NCBI RefSeq assembly: GCF_014647835.1
Contig: NZ_BMPY01000006.1
Span: 186,001 to 250,000 of the forward strand
DNA length: 64,000 nucleotides
From: Microbispora rosea subsp. aerata
GTDB taxonomy: Bacteria; Actinomycetota; Actinomycetes; Streptosporangiales; Streptosporangiaceae
Reading direction: 5' to 3'
The translations under genes were made by a program, and so were the position numbers. Below, piece by piece: positions 1 to 10,155 of this stretch. Positions within the stretch are counted from its first letter, which is position 1. Every line of letters begins with the position of its first letter. Under the pieces are notes generated by a model. That model was not told where the DNA came from and did no database searches. It worked only from the letters and a program-made list of their open reading frames with translations.

Positions 1-182
1 GGCTCGTCCCCGGGCGGCGGCACGACGGGGCCGGGCCGGGTGTCGTCGGCGGCGGCCGTGATGCCGCCACCCGGCGGCGGTGTGGGCGGCAGCGTGCTCA
101 CTCCCGCGACCCCGGCGGGCGCGCCGCAGGACGCCACGATGAACGAGGCGCCGGCGAGGGCGGCCAGTCTCCCCGATCGCAT
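1..182 (-). CDS. Putative secreted lipoprotein, N-terminal part only
   Basis: Only the first 60 codons are inside the window; the gene runs off the left edge. The start ATG is preceded by GGTGGAG six bases upstream. The product opens with MRSGR, then a short hydrophobic stretch ending VASC at residues 16-19, which fits a signal peptidase II lipobox with Cys19 as the lipidated residue. After that it is rich in Pro, Gly and Ala, typical of a flexible segment tethering an extracytoplasmic domain. It is transcribed divergently from dnaG. The functional domain is not visible, so no role can be assigned. Confidence 0.6.
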   Translation of the reverse strand, partial: MRSGRLAALAGASFIVASCGAPAGVAGVSTLPPTPPPGGGITAAADDTRPGPVVPPPGDE

Positions 183-238
183 GATCTCCACCTGGTCGAC
201 GTTACCGAACCTTTCCTTTCTAACGGACCAAGCCGTAC

Positions 239-266
239 ATCACGACCTGTTCCGGAAAGTCGTGAT
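239..266. promoter_or_regulatory. Inverted repeat upstream of dnaG
   Basis: A perfect 8-base inverted repeat, ATCACGAC (239-246) and GTCGTGAT (259-266), lies 12 bases apart in the 146-bp divergent region between the lipoprotein gene and dnaG. Its place in a promoter-sized gap suggests an operator. No regulator is identified. Confidence 0.3.
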
Positions 267-328
267 ATGTCCTCAGCGTCGGCGGCGGGACGCCCGGGCT
301 GTCGGGGGCAGGCTCTAGACTCGCCAGC

Positions 329-2248
329 GTGGCAGGGCGAAGCGGTCGGATCAGTGACGAGGACATCGCGCTCGTGCGGGAGCGCTCGCCGATCGCCGAT
401 GTCGTCGGCGAGCACATCCAGCTCCGCAACGCGGGCGGGGGCAACCTGAAGGGGCTGTGCCCCTTCCACGATGAGAAGTCGCCCTCGTTCAACGTCACCC
501 CGGCCCGGGGCTACTACTACTGCTTCGGCTGCGCCGAGGGCGGCGACGTCATCACGTTCGTCCGCAAGATCGAAAACCTGACGTTCACCGAGGCCGTCGA
601 GCGGCTCGCCCAGCGCGCCGGCATCCAGCTCCGCTACGAGCAGGGCGGCTACGTGCCCGGGCGCGAGCAGGGCGAGCGGCTGCGGCTCATCGAGGCGCAC
701 CGCGCCGCCGCCGAGTTCTACGCCGAGCGGCTGTCGAGCCCGGAGGCGGCCCCGGGGCGGCGCTTCCTGTCCGAGCGCGGCTTCGAACGGGCCGACGCGG
801 AGCACTTCGGCGTCGGCTACGCGCCCAACGAGTGGGAGGCGCTGTCGCGGCACCTGATCGCCCGGGGGTTCACCTCCCAGGAGCTGATCAAGGGCGGGCT
901 GGCCCGGGAGGGCAGGCGCGGTCCCGTCGACCGGTTCCGCGGCCGGCTGATCTGGCCGATCCGCGACATCACCGGCGACGTCATCGGGTTCGGCGCGCGC
1001 AAGCTGCTCGACTCCGACGACGGCCCCAAATACCTGAACACCCCCGAGACGCCGATCTATCACAAGAGCTCGGTGCTGTACGGCGTGGACCTCGCCAAGC
1101 GGGAGATCGCCCGGCGGTCCCAGGCCGTCATCGTCGAGGGCTACACCGACGTCATGGCCTGCCACCTGGCCGGCGTGCCGACCGCGGTGGCCACCTGCGG
1201 CACCTCCTTCGGCGAGGAGCACATCAAGGTCCTGCGCCGGCTGCTGCTCGACCAGGCGGAGTTCCGGGGCGAGGTGATCTTCACCTTCGACGGCGACTCC
1301 GCCGGGCAGAAGGCCGCCCTGCGGGCGTTCCAGGACGAGCAGAAGTTCGTCACGCAGACCTTCGTCGCCGTGCAGCCCGACGGCCTCGACCCCTGCGACC
1401 TGCGGGTCAAGCAGGGCGACGCCGCCGTGCGCGACCTGATCGCCAGCCGTGAGCCGCTGTTCGCCTTCGCGATCCGCAGCATCCTGTCCCGCTACGACCT
1501 CAACACCAACGAGGGCCGCCTGGCCGCGCTCGACGCCGCCGCGCCCGTCGTGGCCTCCATCAAGGACCCCGGGCTGCGCAAGACGTACGTGGTGGACCTC
1601 GACCGCTGGCTCGGCTTCATGGACGAGGGCTTCGTCATCCAGCGCGTGCAGCAGGTCGTGGGGCGGGCCCAGGAGGGCGCGCACGCCCCCGGGCGCAGGG
1701 CGCAGGGCCGTGCGGCCGCGCCGGCGCGGCCCGCGCAGGTCCGGAGTGAACCCCTGGACCCCGCCGTCCGCCTGGAGGCGGAGGCGCTCAAGCTCGCCGT
1801 GCAGCGGCCCGCGCTGCTCGGGCCGGAGTTCGACGCGCTCGGCGCGGCGACGTTCACCCTGCCCGAGCACGTCGCGCTGTACGAGCTCATCACGGCGGCG
1901 GGAGGGACCGTCGCCGGAGGGCCCGGCGGGCGCGAGTGGGTCGACCGGCTGCTGGAGCAGGCCGACGCCGGGTCGCCGGGCGGGACCGGCATCGACCTGA
2001 GGTCGCTCGTGACCCGGTTCGCAGTCGAGGCCGTGCGCGCCGACGACAACGTCGAGGAGCGGTACGGCGCGGCCGTTCTGGCTAAGATCCAGGAGGTCGC
2101 GGTGGGCCGGGCCATCGCCCAGGTGAAGTCGCGGCTGCAGCGGCTCAACCCGATCGAGGGGCAGCAGGAGTACAACCGGCTGTTCGGCGAGCTCGTGGCG
2201 CTGGAGCAGCAGCGGCGGGTGTTGCGAGAACGCGCCAGCGGGGCCTGA
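329..2248 (+). CDS. dnaG: DNA primase DnaG
   Basis: Synthesises the short RNA primers used by the replisome. The 639-residue product has the family's usual length and layout. An N-terminal CHC2 zinc finger has Cys44, His47, Cys65 and Cys68. The catalytic core follows, with Toprim motifs EGYTDV (about residues 270-275) and FDGDSAG (about 320). A C-terminal DnaB-interacting region comes last. The start is GTG at 329, just before MAGRSGRISDEDI, where DnaG similarity begins. In many actinobacteria dnaG lies next to a principal sigma factor gene, as here. The dgt gene often found just upstream is not present in the visible flank. Confidence 0.97.
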   Translation: MAGRSGRISDEDIALVRERSPIADVVGEHIQLRNAGGGNLKGLCPFHDEKSPSFNVTPARGYYYCFGCAEGGDVITFVRKIENLTFTEAVERLAQRAGIQLRYEQGGYVPGREQGERLRLIEAHRAAAEFYAERLSSPEAAPGRRFLSERGFERADAEHFGVGYAPNEWEALSRHLIARGFTSQELIKGGLAREGRRGPVDRFRGRLIWPIRDITGDVIGFGARKLLDSDDGPKYLNTPETPIYHKSSVLYGVDLAKREIARRSQAVIVEGYTDVMACHLAGVPTAVATCGTSFGEEHIKVLRRLLLDQAEFRGEVIFTFDGDSAGQKAALRAFQDEQKFVTQTFVAVQPDGLDPCDLRVKQGDAAVRDLIASREPLFAFAIRSILSRYDLNTNEGRLAALDAAAPVVASIKDPGLRKTYVVDLDRWLGFMDEGFVIQRVQQVVGRAQEGAHAPGRRAQGRAAAPARPAQVRSEPLDPAVRLEAEALKLAVQRPALLGPEFDALGAATFTLPEHVALYELITAAGGTVAGGPGGREWVDRLLEQADAGSPGGTGIDLRSLVTRFAVEAVRADDNVEERYGAAVLAKIQEVAVGRAIAQVKSRLQRLNPIEGQQEYNRLFGELVALEQQRRVLRERASGA

Positions 2249-2382
2249 AGAAATAGCTCTTTCCAGATCTCGCAGCGGTTAAACATATATTTTGATCTCG
2301 ATTCGGTATTGACTTCCGCCTTACCTTGGGTGACAAAAATAGGCCTGCCGTTTAGTGGTGCACTTCCTGCACACTGTGTTCC

Positions 2383-3534
2383 GTGGGTGCATCGGTGCTG
2401 CCAAGCAGGCCGCCATCGGTAGACCAGGTGGCGGACCTCGTCGCGAAGGGAAGGGAACGCGGGAGCGTCACGGTTGACGACGTGGCCGCCGCGCTCGACC
2501 GATCCGAGTTGCCCGCGGACGCGCTGGAGCGCGTCGTGCGGATGCTCGCCGAGAACGGGGTTGAGGTCCTCGAGCCGCAAGGCGACGAGGATCCCGGCAA
2601 GCCGGACGAGGAGGATATCGGCAAACGCGCTCCGACCAGCGACCTGGTCAGGATCTACCTCCGGGAGATCGGCAGGGTCCCGCTGCTCACCGCCGAGGAG
2701 GAGGTGGAGCTGGCCAAGGCCATCGAGGCCGGCCTGTTCGCCGAGGACAAGCTCTGCGAGAGCCCCAGCGCCAGATTCGCCAGGCCGGAACTGGAAGACC
2801 TGGTGTGGGAGGGCGTCCGCGCCAAGCAGCGGCTCATCGAGGCCAACCTCAGGCTGGTGGTCTCGATCGCCAAACGTTATGTGGGGCGCGGAATGCTGTT
2901 CCTGGATCTCATTCAGGAGGGCAATCTCGGCCTCATCCGCGCGGTCGAGAAATTCGACTACACCAAGGGATACAAGTTCTCGACCTACGCCACCTGGTGG
3001 ATTCGCCAGGCCATCACCCGGGCGATCGCCGACCAGGCGAGAACGATCCGCATTCCGGTGCACATGGTCGAAACGATCAATAAATTGGTCCGCGTGCAGC
3101 GGCAGCTCCACCAGGATCTCGGCCGCGAGCCGGCCCCCGAGGAGATCGCCGCCGAGATGGACCTGCCCATCGAGCGTGTGGTGGAGATCCAGCGCATCGC
3201 GCAGGAGCCGGTCTCGCTCCAGGCGCCGATCGGCGAGGAAGACTCCGACCTCGGCGACTTCATCGAGGACGCCGACGCCGTGGTGCCGATGGAGGCCGCC
3301 GCCTTCATCATGCTGCAGGACCAGCTCGACGACATCCTGGCCACGTTGTCGGAGCGCGAGCAGCGGATCATCCAGCTCCGGTTCGGGCTCTCCGACGGCC
3401 ACCCCCGCACGCTGGAGGAGGTCGGCCGGGAGTTCGGCGTGACGCGCGAGCGCATCCGCCAGATCGAGTCCAAGACGCTGGCCAAGCTCCGCCACCCCAC
3501 CCGGGCCCAGATGCTCCGGGACTACCTGGACTGA
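2383..3534 (+). CDS. RNA polymerase sigma factor, RpoD/HrdB family
   Basis: A group 1/2 sigma-70 factor of 383 residues. It has a short region 1.1-like N-terminus, region 1.2 ([17 protein letters not shown]), a complete region 2 with [34 protein letters not shown] and [10 protein letters not shown], region 3, and region 4 with the helix-turn-helix [15 protein letters not shown]. All elements needed for -10 and -35 recognition are there. It lacks the long acidic N-terminal extension of Streptomyces HrdB, so it may be the principal factor or a close group 2 relative. The GTG start follows a 134-bp AT-richer gap after dnaG that contains a -35-like TTGACT at 2309-2314, so it probably has its own promoter. 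Confidence 0.92.
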   Translation: MGASVLPSRPPSVDQVADLVAKGRERGSVTVDDVAAALDRSELPADALERVVRMLAENGVEVLEPQGDEDPGKPDEEDIGKRAPTSDLVRIYLREIGRVPLLTAEEEVELAKAIEAGLFAEDKLCESPSARFARPELEDLVWEGVRAKQRLIEANLRLVVSIAKRYVGRGMLFLDLIQEGNLGLIRAVEKFDYTKGYKFSTYATWWIRQAITRAIADQARTIRIPVHMVETINKLVRVQRQLHQDLGREPAPEEIAAEMDLPIERVVEIQRIAQEPVSLQAPIGEEDSDLGDFIEDADAVVPMEAAAFIMLQDQLDDILATLSEREQRIIQLRFGLSDGHPRTLEEVGREFGVTRERIRQIESKTLAKLRHPTRAQMLRDYLD

Positions 3535-3548
3535 CGCCCCTGGACGCG

Positions 3549-3580
3549 GACGAGCGCCTCCCCCGCGGGAGGCGCTCGTC
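3549..3580 (+). terminator. Strong hairpin terminator after the sigma gene
   Basis: Two perfect 13-base arms (3549-3561 and 3568-3580, GACGAGCGCCTCC and its complement) flank a 6-base loop, beginning 14 bases after the sigma stop codon. There is no long T run, as is common for actinobacterial terminators. Confidence 0.75.
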
Positions 3581-3582
3581 GC

Positions 3583-3822
3583 GTTCCCGGCGGATACCGC
3601 GCGGTCAAGTCCGCCGTACGCAGGCACGGCGCGGGCGCCTCGCCGGCCGAGCGGGCCATCGCCCTGCGCCATCTCATCGACCTGGCCACGGTCCTCGGCG
3701 AGCCCGCCGATCCCTGGCTCGCCGATCTGCGCGGTCTCGGGCTCACCGCCGACGACAGGCGGCGTGCCCAGTCGGAGCTCGGGCATCTCGCCCGGCTTCA
3801 GGAGTGGCTCCCTCCGGCATGA
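3583..3822 (+). pseudogene. Coding-like fragment without a usable start
   Basis: This stretch has strong G/C bias at third codon positions and reads ...AVKSAVRRHGAGAS... to ...LARLQEWLPPA before a TGA at 3820-3822. No ATG, GTG or TTG precedes it in frame. Upstream, the frame passes through the terminator hairpin and back to the sigma gene's TGA, with which it is in phase. It may be the 3' end of a gene whose start was lost, or a readthrough extension of the sigma factor, which the hairpin makes unlikely. The family is not recognised. Confidence 0.4.
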
Positions 3823-3925
3823 GGCGAGTCGCACGGCTCCGGAGCTGGGAGCCGTACGACGGGAGGGACGGGACCGCCGGATAGCCTCGGGGTGTTAACG
3901 GTCGTCGTATCGCTGGCGGTGCCTC

Positions 3926-4429
3926 TTGACTCCTTCCAAGCCCTCGTTGTCCCGCCTGTTCGGCTCCCGGCTTCCCCGCGAGGTTCGTACGGCTCTCGCC
4001 CTGGAGAGCGGCGAACGCCCGATCAGCCATGCGCGTACGCCGGAGGGCCGCCATGTCGTCGCCACCACCCTGGCCCTGCACCTGCCGGACGGGCCGCGCC
4101 TGCCGTGGCACCTGATGGACAAGGCCGTGTGGGACGAGGACGGCGTCACGGTCACGATGACCGACGGAGCCGTCCACCGGGCCACTCTGCCCGAGCCGGG
4201 CATGTTGCCGGAGACGATCCGCGAGCGGGTGACCGCCACGATCGTCGCGAGCCGGCACGTGACCATCAACGGCCGCGGGGGAGTGCGGCTGGTGGCCCGC
4301 CGCATCCCGGGCTACGACACCCCGCGCTGGGAGTTCATCTTCGACCCCGGCCTCGACGCGCAGGATCCGGGCCTGCGCGCCCACGCCGAGCAGGCGCTCG
4401 AAGAGGTACGGCGCAGCCTCGGCGTGTGA
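3926..4429 (+). CDS. Conserved hypothetical protein
   Basis: A 167-residue soluble protein beginning MTPSKPSLSRLFGSRLP. It has an alternating strand pattern (HVVATTLALHLPDG, GVTVTMTDGAVHRATLP, VRLVARRIPGYDTPRWEF) and a helical C-terminus rich in Glu and Arg. There is no signal peptide or membrane segment. The start shown is TTG at 3926, preceded at a short distance by a weak GGCGGT; no in-frame ATG or GTG lies close by. Codon bias is clearly coding. It resembles small actinobacterial proteins of unknown function, and I cannot name a family. Confidence 0.65.
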   Translation: MTPSKPSLSRLFGSRLPREVRTALALESGERPISHARTPEGRHVVATTLALHLPDGPRLPWHLMDKAVWDEDGVTVTMTDGAVHRATLPEPGMLPETIRERVTATIVASRHVTINGRGGVRLVARRIPGYDTPRWEFIFDPGLDAQDPGLRAHAEQALEEVRRSLGV

Positions 4430-4559
4430 TTTTCCTCGCCCGGCGGCTCCCGGCCGCTCCAGGACCACCTGACGGCCTCCTGGCGGCCGTTTGGGCCGGC
4501 GCCGGTCCCGGCGGTACGCGGGAGACGTGCGATGCCCCAGCGCCGTCGCGGACGCCGCA

Positions 4560-4835
4560 CCGGCGCGGGTCTCGACGCAGCGTAGTTGTGCGCGACACCC
4601 GGACGCGGTAGTGGGCCACGCCGTCGTGAGTCTTGGCGGGGCGCAGGGGACGGGCGGCGTGTCGTGCCGCGGGTGCGGCGCCTGCGCCGGCCTCGATGGA
4701 GCGTGGAGACAGCCGGTGTCTTGGGGGTGTCGAAGGCGTCACACCCGTATCGGTCTCGATGGGGCGCGGTGCGGGCGGCGTGTTGGCGCTGTCGCGGGTG
4801 CGGGGCCTGCGCCGGTCTCGACGTAGCGTGGCCGC
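4560..4835. repeat. Degenerate direct repeats in a gene-free stretch
   Basis: The region 4430-5045 holds no convincing gene. A unit like GGTCTCGAnGnAGCGTnG recurs four times at about 4567, 4690, 4752 and 4813. The second and fourth copies sit inside a larger imperfect direct repeat of about 57 bases (4654-4709 and 4772-4833) that begins GCGGCGTGT, passes through GCGGGTGCGG and ends at AGCGTGG. Spacing is irregular and the copies differ, so this is neither a CRISPR array nor a simple tandem repeat. Its origin is unknown. Confidence 0.55.
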
Positions 4836-5045
4836 GGACGACATCTGGACGCTCAGGAGACGGCGAGCCCCCGGCGGGGACGCCGGAGGTTCGCCGATGG
4901 GTCGTGACGCGTCGATGGGGTTGTCTACGGCTCGTCGTGTGACAGCCGGGCCGGTCCGGGGAGGCGGAGCGCCGCGACCGGGCCTGCTCTCGGGTTGGCC
5001 GCAGGGCCGCCCGCGTGACGAATCGGGCGGCCTCGAGGGGACTGC

Positions 5046-5345
5046 TCAGGGGAGCTCGTCGGCGCCGGCAGGCCAGCCGGTGGCCGTTCCGACCCGGTCG
5101 GTCCTGTCGGCCTCCCAGGTCTCCGACTTCCGCAGGAACGGCACCTTGTCGCTCGCGAGGTCCTTGGCCTTGCCCGCCATCTTCGAGGCCTGAGCGCCGA
5201 CCAGCCCCGCCGCCTCCTGCACCGTGGGGCTGTCCGCGAGCCGCTGGGCGAAACGCTTGATCTGCTCGTAGCGCTCACGCCCGGCCCGGGTGCCGAGGAC
5301 GTAACCGATGGCCAGCCCGGCGGCGAACATCGCCTTGTATCGCAT
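5046..5345 (-). CDS. Small YtxH-like membrane-anchored protein
   Basis: A 99-residue protein that starts MRYKAMFAAGLAIGYVLG, a single N-terminal hydrophobic segment with a Gly-rich end. It continues with TRAGRERYEQIKRFAQRL and an amphipathic, Ala/Lys-rich helical region up to about residue 70. This layout matches the YtxH-like small proteins widespread in actinobacteria, whose exact role is unknown. GGAGG lies a few bases upstream of the ATG. The C-terminal 25 residues are probably disordered. Confidence 0.75.
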   Translation of the reverse strand: MRYKAMFAAGLAIGYVLGTRAGRERYEQIKRFAQRLADSPTVQEAAGLVGAQASKMAGKAKDLASDKVPFLRKSETWEADRTDRVGTATGWPAGADELP

Positions 5346-5586
5346 CTTCCACCTCCGCGCTCTTGTTCCCCGCCCCTACCCCGAGGGTCTGTCTCTATCC
5401 AACAGCAGCGGTTGTGCCCCCGCCGGGGCAGGCTCCCGGCGGCCTTCCGGGGCTCTTTGCCGTACGCCGATCAAGACCCGGCGACTCGCGGACGGATTCG
5501 ATGTGACAGGCACCCCCCAGAGTGCGCTAATCTAGTTCCGCGCCGCAAGGAAAGCCGAAAGGCGGAACGAGCGGAGCGGAGCACGA

Positions 5587-5662
5587 TCCCGTGTAGCTCA
5601 ATCGGCAGAGCAGCCGGCTGTTAACCGGCAGGTTATAGGTTCGAGTCCTATCGCGGGAGCCA
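5587..5662 (+). tRNA. tRNA-Asn (anticodon GTT)
   Basis: A full cloverleaf can be drawn. The acceptor stem is TCCCGTG (5587-5593) with CGCGGGA (5652-5658) and one G-T pair. The anticodon arm is GCCGG-CTGTTAA-CCGGC with anticodon GTT, and the T loop is GGTTCGAGTCC. Discriminator G5659 is followed by a genome-encoded CCA. A -10-like TAATCT at about 5529 lies upstream. The accessory island starts right after this gene, which makes it a plausible former integration site. Confidence 0.97.
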
Positions 5663-5666
5663 CCCA

Positions 5667-5706
5667 CCTCGGGGTGGTGGTCACAGACCACCACCCCGAG
5701 GTTTTT
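5667..5706 (+). terminator. Intrinsic terminator of tRNA-Asn
   Basis: A perfect 16-base-pair stem (5667-5682 with 5686-5701) has a 3-base loop and runs into TTTTTG. This textbook Rho-independent terminator begins four bases after the tRNA CCA end. Confidence 0.95.
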
Positions 5707-5780
5707 GTTTGGCGCATCACCGGTGACAGCTCACGGCCGTCACCTCGGATCATTGGGGCAGTTGACGAACGGGACCGTAG

Positions 5781-5887
5781 TCAGCGGCGGTGGTACGCGT
5801 CAGATCGGTGCCTGATGTCGAGGATGTGCACTTCTCTGGACTCTTGCTGATCGTGGATCTTGTAGAGAACGCGCCACCCTCGCATCA
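5781..5887 (-). pseudogene. C-terminal remnant of a RelE/ParE-type toxin gene
   Basis: On the minus strand this reads LMRGWRVLYKIHDQQ, then SREVHILDIRHRSDAYHRR and a TGA. The WRVLYKI...V.ILDIRHR.DAY pattern is the typical last third of RelE-superfamily mRNA interferases. Only about 35 codons survive. Further upstream on the same strand the sequence turns into unrelated wreckage, and no antitoxin gene is visible. It is therefore a truncated, presumably inactive remnant. Confidence 0.6.
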
Positions 5888-5904
5888 GCCGAGCGCCAGA
5901 TCCC

Positions 5905-6100
5905 CGTCACACGCATGTACGGGGTGGCCCGGCGCACCACGTACGGCGACTGCCTGGCTGTGTCCTCCGAGCTGGGCGCGGCGGTGGGTTGGTGTTCGCT
6001 CGGCGGACCGATCGTACGGTGAGGACGCCGAAGGTCCATGAGGCCGAGTGGTTGATCACCTGCCGGTCGGTGGGATGTGGCGAGATCTGCTCGTTGAGAC
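5905..6100 (+). pseudogene. Frameshifted copy of the 104-residue protein gene found at 13252-13566
   Basis: The segment reads VARRTTYGDCLAVSSEL in one frame and then ARRTDRTVRTPKVHEAEW and LITCRS in another. The intact gene reads VVRHTCGDCQAVTYEL and IRRTDRTKRTPQVHETER, LITCRA in a single frame. At least one frameshift and early stops break it, and the first third is missing. The DNA downstream, including two hairpins, is also shared with the region after 13566, so a whole module was duplicated and one copy decayed. Confidence 0.65.
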
Positions 6101-6101
6101 C

Positions 6102-6224
6102 ATCCCGCCGGTGCGCGATCCGCCGCGACCGGCGGGGTGAGCGACCTCCGCGACGGATCTCAAGGGGAGGTCGTCCGTCCAACCCGCTCGCCTGCCGCGT
6201 ATCTCTCGCAGTGACAGGCGAGCG
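6102..6224 (+). other. Two conserved hairpins downstream of the decayed gene copy
   Basis: Hairpin 1 pairs 6102-6112 with 6128-6138 (core CCCGCCGGT with ACCGGCGGG). Hairpin 2 pairs 6185-6194 with 6215-6224 (CGCTCGCCTG with CAGGCGAGCG). Equivalent hairpins occur at 13571-13608 and 13665-13700. The stems differ in sequence between the copies but stay paired, for example GAT/ATC against GGT/ACC at the top of hairpin 1. The first loop is nearly identical. They may be terminators or a structured RNA element. Confidence 0.5.
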
Positions 6225-6368
6225 GCGCCAGGCCTGCAATACGTTTCGTGTGGATCGCGAAATAGGGTGCGGGGTCGGGTATTCGCCGATGACGAATTTC
6301 CAGGACCCGGTCTTTGCCTATGCGATAGAAAGGTTTCTGCTGTTCTATTGATTGCGCGGGAGTGCGAT

Positions 6369-7019
6369 ATGGCGGAAATCTATATGTATGCCGACGAAAC
6401 GGGCGATCTAGGGGTTCCGGGAATACCTGGTGTAAGTCGTTACTTCGGATTCGGTACGGCCGTGTTCCGGGGTGATCACGGCGAGCAGATCTGGCAAGGA
6501 TTGAGACTTCGCTGCGACTTGGAGCGACGGGGAGTCAACCTGCCCAAAGGGCTTCATGCGAAGAACGACTCGCAATCTACCCGCGACGAGGTCTTCGGCT
6601 TGATCGGAAAGCAGCGACCGCGCCTCGATGCGACATTCCTATGCAAGACCAGGGCGCACCCCGCAGTGCGGGATCGTCAGCAGTGGCTCTACAAGCTGGC
6701 TTGGCACTCCCACTTCAGGCATGTGGTGTGTCAGGTAAGCGCGCCTGGCGACACCCTCTACGTGATTGCCGCCAGCCTGACGACAAGTCGTAAGATCATG
6801 AACGCCAGCGAGGCACTCAAAGATGTATGTCACCGATTTGCCGCTGATCGGGAAATCGTGCTGTGCGTCTGGGATGCGCAGAGTGCGTGGGGGATCCAAG
6901 TCGCTGACTATAGCCTCTGGGCGATTCAGCGGTTTCTCGAAGAGCGGCCATGCAAATGGTTCGAGAGCCACGTCAAGCCGCATCTCTATTCGTTGCTGAC
7001 CCCCTGGGGTATCGCATAA
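6369..7019 (+). CDS. DUF3800 domain protein
   Basis: A 216-residue protein starting MAEIYMYADETGDLG. The N-terminal DETGD motif at residues 9-13 and the late GIQVADYSLWAIQR match the DUF3800 family, which has an RNase H-like fold and an unproven, probably nuclease-like activity. ATG 6369 is chosen because GGGAG sits seven bases upstream and the family motif begins directly after it; an in-frame GTG at 6267 is less likely. Base composition is visibly less GC-rich than in flanking core genes, which suggests transfer. DUF3800 genes are often found near restriction systems and mobile DNA, as here. Confidence 0.75.
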   Translation: MAEIYMYADETGDLGVPGIPGVSRYFGFGTAVFRGDHGEQIWQGLRLRCDLERRGVNLPKGLHAKNDSQSTRDEVFGLIGKQRPRLDATFLCKTRAHPAVRDRQQWLYKLAWHSHFRHVVCQVSAPGDTLYVIAASLTTSRKIMNASEALKDVCHRFAADREIVLCVWDAQSAWGIQVADYSLWAIQRFLEERPCKWFESHVKPHLYSLLTPWGIA

Positions 7020-7129
7020 TTGAGGCCGGCTATCCCGGTCTCCCGGGAAGAGGTCCCCTGGACCCCTTGTCACCGACCACTGCAAGTACACGCCATGTGG
7101 GCGTTCATCGTCAAGCGCTTTAGGTGAAT

Positions 7130-7285
7130 ATGGCGGAGCGAATGGGCGTCGAAGTGATCGGCTTTGTGGTGGTGCCGCTCGGTTACCGCTGAAAGTCATG
7201 CTCACCGGGCGGCAAGTCGACACCCGCCGGGGCCACGATGCGACTGCCACCCACGCGCATCGGCTGCATACTCGTGCGTGCCACG
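7130..7285 (+). pseudogene. Decayed copy of the YgjP-like metallopeptidase gene
   Basis: This DNA aligns with the intact peptidase gene at 29690-29850. Both have GGCGGAGCG-ATGGGCGTCGA near the start, then GGTGCCGCT-GG-TACCGCTG, GCTCACCGG-CGGCA and GGCCACGATGC-ACTGCC. The copy has an in-frame stop (TACCGCTGA where the intact gene reads on through TGG) and several gaps, and the HELAH active-site region is unrecognisable. It lies directly upstream of hsdM, while the intact gene follows hsdR. From 7286 to 7716 I see no gene, only scattered short frames. Confidence 0.55.
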
Positions 7286-7716
7286 GCCGGGGTATCGCGC
7301 GATCTACAGCACCGACTTGAACTGCAGGGCCCGCACCGGTCGGCCCGCTGTCCCGGTCATTGACGCGCTGCGGTTGAGAACGACGTTCAGGGTGGCAAGG
7401 CGGGCGCTCGTCGTCGTCCGGCGGGGGTGGTGATGTTCCAGTTTTGCCGTCGGTGCCGAACAGGACCACCGAAAGGCCGAGGTGCGCGTCGATGTGCATG
7501 GGGGCCTTCGGGGCTTCGTTGCCTGGGGCCGCCGCGGCGCATGGCAAGAGCGTATATCGAGTGAACTGAGTACACAGCTAGACGTGTATGCCGGTGATCC
7601 GCTACGCTCGCCAGGCGGTCGGAGAACCGGATAGCCGCTTGGGCTAGTACCGGAAGACCGCTTTCGGCGCTCATGGCGCACCCCGCTGTCACTGGTCGAA
7701 GGAGAAAGGCCACCGC

Positions 7717-10147
<2,431 letters not shown>

Positions 10148-10155
<8 letters not shown>

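Noticed and set aside
98-1870. A long minus-strand open frame opposite dnaG (and similar long frames opposite hsdM, hsdR, katA and the operon genes)
   Set aside because: These are antisense shadows caused by high GC at third codon positions. Their proteins are low-complexity and have no domain pattern.
4560-4835. CRISPR array
   Set aside because: Only four degenerate short repeats with irregular spacing, and no cas genes anywhere in the window.
7290-7716. Possible minus-strand gene with MHIDAHLGLSVVLFGTDGKT
   Set aside because: The frame turns into Pro/Arg-rich sequence with poor codon bias and no ribosome binding site, and it lies among relics.
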